A stretch of 64,000 bases of DNA, taken from NCBI GenBank assembly GCA_017617335.1, contig JAFZWK010000058.1:48277-112276 (forward strand). Direction: 5' to 3'. Numbering within the stretch: position 1 is the first letter of the stretch; every line of letters begins with the position of its first letter. Positions 56,945 through 64,000 of the stretch are shown piece by piece. The translations under genes and the position numbers were made by a program. The notes below the pieces were generated by a model, which did not search any database, was not told where the DNA came from, and worked only from the letters and a program-made list of their open reading frames with translations. This stretch comes from Bacteroidaceae bacterium (GTDB lineage: Bacteria; Bacteroidota; Bacteroidia; Bacteroidales; Bacteroidaceae).

Positions 56945-57970
56945 TTAGAGCTCAGCCAAGTACTTAATGGTGCGAACCATCTGAGAAGTGTAAGAATTCT
57001 CATTGTCGTACCAAGAAACAACCTGTACCTGATAGGTATCGTCGTCAATCTTGCTAACCATTGTCTGAGTAGCATCGAAGAGTGAACCAAACTTCATGCC
57101 AATGATGTCGCTTGAAACAATCTGATCCTCAGTGTAGCCGAAGCTCTCTGTCTGAGCAGCCTTCATAGCCTCGTTGATGCCTTCCTTGGTGATATCCTTA
57201 CCCTTAACAACAGCAACCAGGATAGTGGTAGAACCAGTGGGAGTGGGAACACGCTGTGCAGAACCAATCAGCTTACCGTTCAACTCAGGAATTACAAGAC
57301 CGATAGCCTTGGCAGCACCTGTTGAGTTAGGAACGATGTTCTGAGCACCAGCACGGCTGCGACGGAGGTCACCCTTGCGCTGAGGACCGTCGAGAATCAT
57401 CTGGTCGCCAGTGTAAGCGTGGATGGTAGACATGATACCGCTAACGATGGGAGCATAACCATTCAGGGCAGCAGCCATAGGAGCCAGACAGTTGGTGGTG
57501 CAAGAAGCAGCTGAGATAACGGTGTCGGCAGGAGTCAGGGTCTTGTGGTTTACATTGTAAACGATGGTGGGCAGATCGTTACCGGCAGGAGCAGAGATAA
57601 CAACCTTCTTGGCACCAGCCTGAATGTGAGCCATAGACTTCTCCTTAGAGGTATAGAAACCAGTACACTCGAGAACAACATCAACACCCAGCTCACCCCA
57701 AGGGAGTTCTGCTGCGTTTGGCTTAGCATAAATAGTGATCTCCTTGCCATCAACGATGATAGAGTTCTCTGTTGCCTCTACCGTGTGCTTACCCTCTCCA
57801 AACTTGCCAGCGAAGCCACCTTGGCAGGTGTCATACTTCAACAGGTGAGCCAGCATCTTGGGGCTGGTCAAGTCGTTGATAGCTACTACTTCATAACCTT
57901 CTGCCTCGAACATCTGACGGAATGCGAGACGACCGATACGGCCAAAGCCGTTAATTGCTACTTTTGTCAT
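56945..57970 (-). CDS. gap: Glyceraldehyde-3-phosphate dehydrogenase
   Basis: 341 residues. The NAD-binding start is [17 protein letters not shown], the catalytic Cys is in [12 protein letters not shown], and [14 protein letters not shown] and [16 protein letters not shown] follow. Type I phosphorylating enzyme of glycolysis. Codon use is strongly biased, as expected for high expression. Transcribed alone; the 216-bp region to mscL is divergent and AT-rich. Confidence 0.96.
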   Translation of the reverse strand: MTKVAINGFGRIGRLAFRQMFEAEGYEVVAINDLTSPKMLAHLLKYDTCQGGFAGKFGEGKHTVEATENSIIVDGKEITIYAKPNAAELPWGELGVDVVLECTGFYTSKEKSMAHIQAGAKKVVISAPAGNDLPTIVYNVNHKTLTPADTVISAASCTTNCLAPMAAALNGYAPIVSGIMSTIHAYTGDQMILDGPQRKGDLRRSRAGAQNIVPNSTGAAKAIGLVIPELNGKLIGSAQRVPTPTGSTTILVAVVKGKDITKEGINEAMKAAQTESFGYTEDQIVSSDIIGMKFGSLFDATQTMVSKIDDDTYQVQVVSWYDNENSYTSQMVRTIKYLAEL

Positions 57971-58147
57971 TTTCTGATAATTTAGTTTATTGTTAAAAAA
58001 TGAATATTTAAACTCTATCTATCCCAAATAAACAATGTGAACCGTTTTTGGCATTCTCTGAACACCTGAAAGTCTTCAAAAATATGCGAAAAACACTATT
58101 TTCACCATTTTTTTTCTAAATTCCGTGCAAAATTACAATTTTCTTTT

Positions 58148-58155
58148 TAAATTTG
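58148..58155 (+). promoter_or_regulatory. -7 promoter element of mscL
   Basis: TAAATTTG fits TAnnTTTG, 31 bp before the ATG. No clear -33 box. Confidence 0.45.
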
Positions 58156-58186
58156 TTGCCTATAACCAAATAAATTATCAAAAATT

Positions 58187-58585
58187 ATGTCATTTATTCA
58201 AGATTTCAAAGCATTCGCGCTTAAAGGTAATGTAATGGACATGGCTGTCGGTGTTATCATCGGCGGTGCATTCGGTAAGATTGTCAGCAGTTTGGTGAAC
58301 GATGTTCTCATGCCCCTTATCGGCTTGGCAACAGGCAATGTAGACTTCACCAGCCTGGCCGTTAAATTTGGAGAAGGTGAAGGCGCTGCAGTACTCAAGT
58401 ATGGCCAGTTCATCCAGAATGTAGTCGATTTCCTCATCATCGCATTCTGTATCTTCCTGATGGTCAAAGGCATTGCTGCCCTCAACCGCAAGAAAGAAGA
58501 ACCTGCTGAGCCCGCTCCTGCTCCAGAACCTACTGCAGAAGAGAAAATTCTCACAGAAATCCGCGATCTGCTGAAGAACAAGTAA
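58187..58585 (+). CDS. mscL: Large-conductance mechanosensitive channel
   Basis: 132 residues. The N-terminal amphipathic helix and TM1 read [32 protein letters not shown]2 is about 78-100 ([19 protein letters not shown]); a C-terminal cytoplasmic helix follows a Pro/Glu-rich linker. It is a pentameric pressure-release channel for osmotic downshock. A strong terminator follows 60 bp later. Confidence 0.95.
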   Translation: MSFIQDFKAFALKGNVMDMAVGVIIGGAFGKIVSSLVNDVLMPLIGLATGNVDFTSLAVKFGEGEGAAVLKYGQFIQNVVDFLIIAFCIFLMVKGIAALNRKKEEPAEPAPAPEPTAEEKILTEIRDLLKNK

Positions 58586-58647
58586 AGCAACCTGTGTCTC
58601 CTTCTCCCTTAGGGACAGATAAGGATTGTTTTACATTATTTAATTAT

Positions 58648-58684
58648 AAAGGGGGATCAAGAAAATCATATCTTGACCCCCTTT
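58648..58684 (+). terminator. Terminator of mscL
   Basis: AAAGGGGG and TCAAGA (58648-58662, one bulged A) pair with TCTTGA and CCCCCTTT (58671-58684). Lattice array 6 starts 7 bp later. Confidence 0.8.
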
Positions 58685-58690
58685 GCATTT

Positions 58691-58744
58691 CAACGTGTTG
58701 AGTTTGTCATTTCAACCAGTCATCAAGCCAAACAGAACGTGTTA
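58691..58744. repeat. 22-bp lattice array 6 (three units, two decayed)
   Basis: CAACGTGTTG at 58691, CAACCAGTCA at 58713 and GAACGTGTTA at 58735, all exactly 22 bp apart. The middle unit keeps only the left half. It lies between the mscL terminator and the serine hydrolase gene. Confidence 0.7.
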
Positions 58745-58774
58745 ACAATCTCCAAAAATCAAATTCGATTCGCC

Positions 58775-60040
58775 ATGAGCCGTTTTCTACTTTTTGCTCT
58801 CATCTTTTGTCTTCACCTGCCACTTATGGCACAACCCCTTAAGCGGACCACTCCTGAATCTGTAGGGATGAGTTCCAACCTCCTGCATAATGCAGATGTA
58901 GCCATACAAGCCTCCATCGATGCTGGAGAAATCCCAGGCGCAGTACTGGCCGTGGTCCGTCATGGCAAGATGGCCTATATCCAGGCCTACGGCAATCGCC
59001 AAGTCTATCCCACCAAGGAACCCATGACCACCGAGACCATCTTCGACATGGCCTCTTGCAGCAAGTGCATGGGAACCACCATGTGTGTCATGAAACTCTT
59101 AGAGACGGGCCGCCTGCGTCTTCTTGATGCTGTCAGCCGTTACATTCCAGGATTCGAGGATTGGCAGTCTAAAGATGGAGGAGAGAAAGTAACCATTCGC
59201 ATCGAAGACCTCTTGACACACACATCAGGCCTGCTTCCCTATGGTCCTGCAGCTGAATTGTCACGCAAATACGGTTCACCCAATCCGGCAGGAATGAAAG
59301 AGTGGATCTGTACTTGCCGAAAGGACTTTGAACCTAAAACGGATTTTCAATACAGTTGCATCAATTTCATCACTCTACAATACATCGTTGAGAAGATCAC
59401 GGGTCAGTCCCTTCGTGACTTCGCACGCGAGAATGTCTTTGGACCTCTCCAAATGAATCATACCGACTATCTCCCCTGTGCACCTGATGCAAATGGGGTA
59501 TGGAAGAATACGGATGAACCTGTCTGGGCTTCCCTCATGCAAGGTCAGGATTGGCGCTCCATCGTGGCTCCCACAACTAAGCAAGAGGATGGTTCCGTGC
59601 TGAGAGGTATGGTACACGATCCTCTGGCTCGTGTCATGAATGGAGGCATCAGTGGCAATGCGGGTGTTTTCAGCAATGCTGATGATATCGGCATCCTATG
59701 TGCTGCTCTGCTTAACGGTGGTGAATGGAATGGTGCCAGAGTGCTGTCTCCTCTTACTGTTGAAACCATGCGTACAGTCCCTCGCGCCGTCAGTTCACTT
59801 GGACGGGCCTTAGGTTGGGATTGTTTCAGCCCTTACGCCAGCAACAACGGTGACCTTTTCTCGCGTCAGACCTTTTCCCATACAGGTTTCACTGGCACCA
59901 GCATCGTGATAGATCCAGAGAATGATTGTGCGGTCATCCTGCTTGTCAACGCGGTTCATCCTGAAGAGGGACGTTCCAACATGATTCGTTTGCGCTCAGT
60001 CGTCAGCAATGCGGTTGCAGGAGCAATCCTGAAGAAATAA
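58775..60040 (+). CDS. Secreted beta-lactamase/esterase-family serine hydrolase
   Basis: 421 residues from ATG 58775; an in-frame start at 58673 was rejected because it runs through the repeat array and terminator. Signal peptide ends near residue 20 (PLMAQ). SxxK motif is SCSK in FDMASCSKCMGTT, the YxN-type position reads QYSCIN (Cys where Asn is commoner), and HTG lies in FSHTGFTGTS. Class C-like fold; probably an esterase or peptidase on surface substrates. Same strand as the GH106 gene, 36 bp away. Confidence 0.87.
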   Translation: MSRFLLFALIFCLHLPLMAQPLKRTTPESVGMSSNLLHNADVAIQASIDAGEIPGAVLAVVRHGKMAYIQAYGNRQVYPTKEPMTTETIFDMASCSKCMGTTMCVMKLLETGRLRLLDAVSRYIPGFEDWQSKDGGEKVTIRIEDLLTHTSGLLPYGPAAELSRKYGSPNPAGMKEWICTCRKDFEPKTDFQYSCINFITLQYIVEKITGQSLRDFARENVFGPLQMNHTDYLPCAPDANGVWKNTDEPVWASLMQGQDWRSIVAPTTKQEDGSVLRGMVHDPLARVMNGGISGNAGVFSNADDIGILCAALLNGGEWNGARVLSPLTVETMRTVPRAVSSLGRALGWDCFSPYASNNGDLFSRQTFSHTGFTGTSIVIDPENDCAVILLVNAVHPEEGRSNMIRLRSVVSNAVAGAILKK

Positions 60041-60076
60041 AGAATCTCAATTTCCAGAATCATATCGTACTCATTT

Positions 60077-63000
60077 ATGAAAAAAACATTTCTCTTTGTC
60101 ATATTGCTCTGCATCAGTATGGCAACATCTGCCCAGCCTCTCGAAAAGTGGAACGAAGGCTCCCCTTTAAGTCGTCCCTGCACATGGTGGCATTGGATGG
60201 ATTGCAACATCACGCGCCAAGGCATCACTTCTGACCTCGAGGCCATGAGTCGGGCCGGATACCACGAGGCCCAGATTTTCAACGTTGGCTACGGCTATCC
60301 TGAAGGGTCAGCCAAGTATCTCTCACACGAATGGCTCGAGCTGTTCAAATGGGCTGCCACAGAGGCTAAAAGGTTGGGTATGGAACTCTGCTTCCACAAC
60401 GGCCCAGGCTGGTCAAGTAGTGGCGGATTCTGGGTAAAGCCAGAGCAGAGCATGCAACGTGTCGTCTGGACAGAGACAACTCTGAAAGGCTCAGGCAAAA
60501 AGCAGACCATCCTTTTGAAGCAACCAAAGGCAGAGCGCAACTGGTACAAGGACATCATCGTGCTGGCCTTCCCACGTCCTGCCTCGGATCGAAAGATCAG
60601 GGATTTCGTGCTCAAGAGTCTTGGGTCGAACAACTTCCCCAATCTGCTGATGCCTCAGCCCGAGGTGGTGGAGCAGGGAGATATCATCAAGTTGGTTGAC
60701 ATAAAGGACCTGACCAAGCAGATGGACGCTGAGGGGAACCTGACGTGGGATGCTCCTGCTGGCGACTGGACGATTCTGCGCATGGGACACACCACTACTG
60801 GTAAGGAAAGCCATCCCACAAGTGCGGCTACAGGTGGAGGACTGGAAGTCGACAAGTTGAGTCGCAAGGCGCTCAACCAGTACTGGAAGGACGGAGTGCA
60901 GCCCATCCTCGACTATCTGGGGCCGCTGGTAGGCACCGCTCTGACCAACTGCCTGGTGGACAGCTACGAGGTGGGATGTGGCAACTGGACGGACGGATTC
61001 GCTCAAGAGTTCCAGCGTCTGCGTGGCTATGATCCGATGATGTATTTCCCCACGCTGGCAGGCTACTATGTGGGCAGCAGCGAGCAGAGTGAGCGCTTCT
61101 TGTGGGACCTCCGCAAAACGGTCAACGACCTGATGGCAGCCAATTATTACGACCGTTTCAGCGAATTGTGCCACCAGAATGGACTAAAGTACTCGGTAGA
61201 GCCCTACACAGGGCCTTTCAACGACATGGAGATCGGAGCCAGTGCCGATATTGTCATGGGTGAGTTCTGGATGGGGAACACCGTCATGCCCAGTTCGCCC
61301 AAAATGGCAGCCTCGATAGCTCACATCAACGGGAATGCCGTGGTGGGAGCCGAATCCTTCACGGCCGCCGACCCCTATGCAGGCTGGGACGGAAGCCCTG
61401 CCAAGATGAAGGCTTTGGGCGACAAGGCTTGGGCAGATGGCATCAATCACTATATTTTCCATACGTTCGTACACCAGCCCAACGACAATGGACCTGGTTA
61501 CACACTAGGGCAATTCGGTTCGCATTTCAATCGTCTGAATACCCTCTGGGATGCGGCCATACCTTACATGAAATATGTCACCCGCTCGCAATACCTGCTC
61601 CAACAGGGACGCTTCGTGGGTGATGTGCTGGTGTATGTGGGTGAGGTTGCGCCCAACGACGGAAGCCATCGCGCCGACATCAAGGACCTGGGTTATGACT
61701 ACGACGAGATCTGGACGGATCAGGTTGCCCAGCTTCAGGTTCGCAACGGGCGTCTCATCACGAGAAGTGGAGGGGAGTATCGTGTGCTTACCCTCTTCGA
61801 CACCACTTGGATGACACCTCAGACCTTGCGCATCCTGCGTCGACTGGCACTTCAGGGAGCCACCATCATCGGCAAGCGGCCTCAGAAGTCGCCTAGTCTG
61901 GAGGGATACCCAACATGTGACGACGAGGTAGAGCAGCTGGCGAGTGAACTATGGGACAAGGGGTTGATTCGAGACATGAGAGTTCCTGAGGCCTTGCAGA
62001 AGCTGGACGTGCGCCCCGACTTTAATCCTGGTACCACAGGCAGCGACCTTCGCTTCATCCACCGCTCTTGCCCCGAGGGTGAGATTTATTTTGTTGCCAA
62101 TCCTGAGAAGCAGCATCGCGTGGAGACCTGCGAGTTCCGCGTCCAGGGGCTTGTTCCCCAGCGCTGGGATGCCCAGACGGGTCAGATAGCCACCCTCCCC
62201 TATCGGCGTGGTGACTACGGAACGGTAATCAGCCTGCACTTCGAGCCAGAACAGAGCGCCTTTATCATTTTCCGTCCCTCCTCGCAAGTGGGCGATGCAT
62301 GCATTGCTGAGGCATCGACATCCCTCGATGACAGCAGCGTGGTCCCAGTATCCAATCTAAAAATCACAAAAGCCGAATACGGAGCCTTCCTGGTGAAGGG
62401 TGTCAGCGATGTGACAGACATCGTTTCCGATAAGATTCGCGACAACAGGCTTACCCTGCGCAGCGACAACGGCACCATGGGCGGCGATCCCTGTTTCGGT
62501 CAAGTCAAGACGTTGGTCATCCACTACACATTCGACGGCAAGGAGCGGGTCGCTTCTTGTCCTGAGAACTCACGCATCCAGATTCCTGAAGCGCATGAAA
62601 AGGGCGAGTTGAAAGTGACACGAGCCTTCTATGGAGCCATCGCTTCGAATTTCGATAGCGAGCGTCCGAAGAAACCCGTCGATGTTGTTGAAAACCTGCA
62701 AAAGAGGGTTACAGAAGGTCAGTATGTCATTTCTGTGAACGACGACCTGGCAGGCAGCTCCGTAGCAGGAGAAAACAAGATGCTAAGGCTGACATACGAG
62801 ACTGACGGAATGATCATCGAGCGAGACATTCAGGCAGGCGGAGAAGTCGATTTCACAAGTCATGCTGACGACGCAACCCTAACGCTTCAGGATGGCCAAC
62901 TCGTGTGGACGACTCCCAAATCAGGCACCGAGACCGTCAGCACCGCTTCTGGTCAAGTATACAGCGCAAGGGTAAAATCTGTCCCCCAACCACTTACGTT

Positions 63001-63493
63001 GACAGGCTCGTGGGACGTTGCCTTCCAGTCTGGACGCCAGGCTCCTGAGAAAGCCGTTTTCGACAGTTTGTATTCCTACACAGAGTCCACCGATCCAAGT
63101 ATCCGTTACTTTGCTGGTACCGCCGTGTACATTAAGCGTTTCACCCTGCCCAAGAAGTACCTACAGCAAGACACAGAACTGCTTCTCAATCTGGGTATCG
63201 TGGGCGTGATAGCAGAAGCCCGTCTTAACGGGCATTCCCTCGGAACTGCCTGGAAAGCTCCCTACCGTCTGGCCATTGGTGATGCTGCAAAGGCAGGCGA
63301 GAATCTGCTGGAAGTAACCGTCAGCAATCCCTGGGTGAACCGTCTCATCGGCGACGAGCAACCAGGGGCAGAGAAGCTGGGAACGGCCAGTTGGAAGCAT
63401 TGGAAGGCCGACAGTCCCCTGCAACCTGCTGGCTTGATAGGGCCCGTCACGATTCAGCCTCTCGTCAGGAAAAACCTGAAGCTGAAGAAATAA
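60077..63493 (+). CDS. GH106-type alpha-L-rhamnosidase
   Basis: 1138 residues. Signal peptide about 1-20. The N-terminus reads PCTWWHWMDCNITRQGI and GYHEAQIFNVGYG, then HNGPGWSSSGGFW, the pattern of the GH106 barrel; carbohydrate-binding beta domains fill the second half (about 790-1138). GH106 members remove rhamnose from pectic side chains or glycosides. No SusC/SusD pair or sensor lies in the window, so it is not in a typical PUL here. It probably shares a transcript with the serine hydrolase, which may deacylate the same substrate (inference). Confidence 0.87.
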   Translation: MKKTFLFVILLCISMATSAQPLEKWNEGSPLSRPCTWWHWMDCNITRQGITSDLEAMSRAGYHEAQIFNVGYGYPEGSAKYLSHEWLELFKWAATEAKRLGMELCFHNGPGWSSSGGFWVKPEQSMQRVVWTETTLKGSGKKQTILLKQPKAERNWYKDIIVLAFPRPASDRKIRDFVLKSLGSNNFPNLLMPQPEVVEQGDIIKLVDIKDLTKQMDAEGNLTWDAPAGDWTILRMGHTTTGKESHPTSAATGGGLEVDKLSRKALNQYWKDGVQPILDYLGPLVGTALTNCLVDSYEVGCGNWTDGFAQEFQRLRGYDPMMYFPTLAGYYVGSSEQSERFLWDLRKTVNDLMAANYYDRFSELCHQNGLKYSVEPYTGPFNDMEIGASADIVMGEFWMGNTVMPSSPKMAASIAHINGNAVVGAESFTAADPYAGWDGSPAKMKALGDKAWADGINHYIFHTFVHQPNDNGPGYTLGQFGSHFNRLNTLWDAAIPYMKYVTRSQYLLQQGRFVGDVLVYVGEVAPNDGSHRADIKDLGYDYDEIWTDQVAQLQVRNGRLITRSGGEYRVLTLFDTTWMTPQTLRILRRLALQGATIIGKRPQKSPSLEGYPTCDDEVEQLASELWDKGLIRDMRVPEALQKLDVRPDFNPGTTGSDLRFIHRSCPEGEIYFVANPEKQHRVETCEFRVQGLVPQRWDAQTGQIATLPYRRGDYGTVISLHFEPEQSAFIIFRPSSQVGDACIAEASTSLDDSSVVPVSNLKITKAEYGAFLVKGVSDVTDIVSDKIRDNRLTLRSDNGTMGGDPCFGQVKTLVIHYTFDGKERVASCPENSRIQIPEAHEKGELKVTRAFYGAIASNFDSERPKKPVDVVENLQKRVTEGQYVISVNDDLAGSSVAGENKMLRLTYETDGMIIERDIQAGGEVDFTSHADDATLTLQDGQLVWTTPKSGTETVSTASGQVYSARVKSVPQPLTLTGSWDVAFQSGRQAPEKAVFDSLYSYTESTDPSIRYFAGTAVYIKRFTLPKKYLQQDTELLLNLGIVGVIAEARLNGHSLGTAWKAPYRLAIGDAAKAGENLLEVTVSNPWVNRLIGDEQPGAEKLGTASWKHWKADSPLQPAGLIGPVTIQPLVRKNLKLKK

Positions 63494-63523
63494 ACAACGG
63501 GACGACAACATTGCGATAACGAT

Positions 63524-63570
63524 AACGATGACGGTAAGTACGGATTGGGTACTTCATCGTCATCGTTTTC
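63524..63570 (+). terminator. Terminator of the rhamnosidase gene
   Basis: AACGATGACG and AAGTAC (63524-63541) pair with GTACTT and CGTCATCGTT (63549-63567) around a small internal loop, ending in a T run. Confidence 0.8.
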
Positions 63571-63576
63571 AGTTCC

Positions 63577-63675
63577 TCACACCAGACAGCTCGATACTCC
63601 CAGGCTCGTCAGGATGGCGCTGATGATGGCCGCGATCGTCTGCAGGATGAATTTCCAAGTCTCTTTCCTTTTCAT
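63577..63675 (-). CDS. Smalltalk-family peptide
   Basis: 32 residues: a basic start (MKRKETWKFILQTI) followed by a hydrophobic stretch (AAIISAILTSLGVSSCL). The order Lys-rich, Trp-Lys-Phe-Ile, one helix, then SSC is the pattern of the Bacteroidota smalltalk proteins. It follows an HU-like gene on the same strand, the usual arrangement for this family. One membrane helix; function unknown. Confidence 0.85.
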   Translation of the reverse strand: MKRKETWKFILQTIAAIISAILTSLGVSSCLV

Positions 63676-63711
63676 GGTTTGCCTCCTTTTCTCTCTCTCT
63701 TCTGGTTTGCT

Positions 63712-63747
63712 CTAGGCCTTCTAGTCTTCCTAGGCCTTCTAGTCCCT
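63712..63747. repeat. 18-bp tandem repeat between HU-like and smalltalk genes
   Basis: Two copies of an 18-bp unit beginning CTAGGCCTTCTAGT (63712 and 63730), with a partial third CCTAGT copy that carries the TAG stop of the HU-like gene. Confidence 0.75.
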
Positions 63748-63748
63748 C

Positions 63749-64000
63749 CTAGTCCCCATCCTCCTCAGGCTGCAGGGTCTCTTGGCGCTTTGCGTCGGCT
63801 ACCGCATCCTCCTGTGCCTTGCGGCTGGGGACGAGCTGGAAGGTGGCGTCATCACGAAGGTTCTTGAAGAGCTTGCCGCGTTCCCAGTTCACGTTCACCT
63901 TCTTGATGTTCTCAGCGGTGAAGAGTGCGGCGGTGGCGGCTCCCTTGGTGCTCAGGCCGATGCCGAAGCTGCCCAGTTCGCCCAGCTGGATCTTCTTGCC
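63749..64000 (-). CDS. HU-like DNA-binding protein, 5' end outside the window
   Basis: 83 residues seen, no start. GKKIQLGELGSFGIGLSTKGA matches the beta-arm region of histone-like proteins, NWERGKLFKNL follows, and the tail is an acidic Glu/Asp/Gln stretch. It belongs to the HU/IHF-type group that precedes smalltalk genes in this phylum. It is truncated only by the window edge. Confidence 0.82.
   Translation of the reverse strand, partial: GKKIQLGELGSFGIGLSTKGAATAALFTAENIKKVNVNWERGKLFKNLRDDATFQLVPSRKAQEDAVADAKRQETLQPEEDGD

Noticed and set aside
58673-58774. Longer N-terminus for the serine hydrolase
   Set aside because: Runs through the mscL terminator and array 6; the signal peptide starts at 58775.
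63679-63867. 62-codon plus-strand frame at the right end
   Set aside because: Low-complexity Pro/Leu translation opposite the HU-like gene and the 18-bp repeats.

Overview
The window looks like a chromosome segment of a Bacteroidales bacterium, most likely Prevotellaceae. The evidence is the phylum-type promoter (TTTG, about 20 bp, TAnnTTTG) upstream of several genes; families largely confined to Bacteroidota (DUF4270, DUF4468, Porin_10-like barrel, smalltalk peptide with an HU-like protein); secreted proteins ending in type IX secretion-like sorting tails; and general gene content. No rRNA, tRNA, insertion sequence, prophage or CRISPR array was seen. This is mostly core chromosome.

Layout. 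(1) 0-8 kb, plus strand: a MacAB-TolC-like efflux operon, then a DUF4468 protein, a small membrane protein and a large outer-membrane barrel. (2) 8-16 kb: a six-helix membrane protein, a Gfo/Idh/MocA oxidoreductase, a 1401-residue surface protein, a repeat-rich 765-bp intergenic region, and a DUF1573 gene with a small secreted partner. (3) 16-28.4 kb, plus strand: ruvC and a double ABC ATPase, then a long co-directional run of hisH-hisA-hisF-hisIE, ftsE, aspartate kinase, lysA, and a translationally coupled set of glycosyltransferase, DedA protein, outer-membrane barrel and MFS transporter. (4) 28.4-38.6 kb: an MBL hydrolase, a galactokinase-family kinase with a nucleotidyltransferase, two secreted proteins (one an internally duplicated LamG/GDPD protein), murB with a lipoprotein gene, and pheS. 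(5) 38.9-47.6 kb, minus strand: a Dabb protein, hisG-hisD-hisC-hisB, recR, envelope genes, and panC-panD. (6) 47.8-55 kb: a glycogen synthase-like protein and DUF4270 lipoprotein on plus, facing a GH57, GT4 and debranching enzyme set on minus. (7) 55-64 kb: a Crp/Fnr regulator, miaA, gap, mscL, a serine hydrolase, a GH106-type rhamnosidase, a smalltalk peptide and an HU-like gene cut by the window edge.

Histidine synthesis is complete for the classic steps but split into two distant oppositely oriented arms. Alpha-glucan metabolism is covered by regulator-adjacent genes at 47.8-55.9 kb.

The most unusual signal is not a gene. A 10-bp imperfect palindrome, CAAC(AC or GT)GTTG, recurs in six intergenic clusters (7.9, 14.8, 24.2, 38.7, 46.3 and 58.7 kb). 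Within five of the six clusters the units, including decayed ones, sit exactly 22 bp apart with non-identical 12-bp spacers; in the 14.8 kb cluster the last unit is off by 2 bp. Because 22 leaves remainder 1 on division by 3, three successive units put a stop codon in all three frames. Arrays supply the actual stop codon or last residues of three genes. I know of no named family for this element. Gene starts were adjusted where the longest reading frame ran past a clear signal peptide, conserved N-terminus or promoter.
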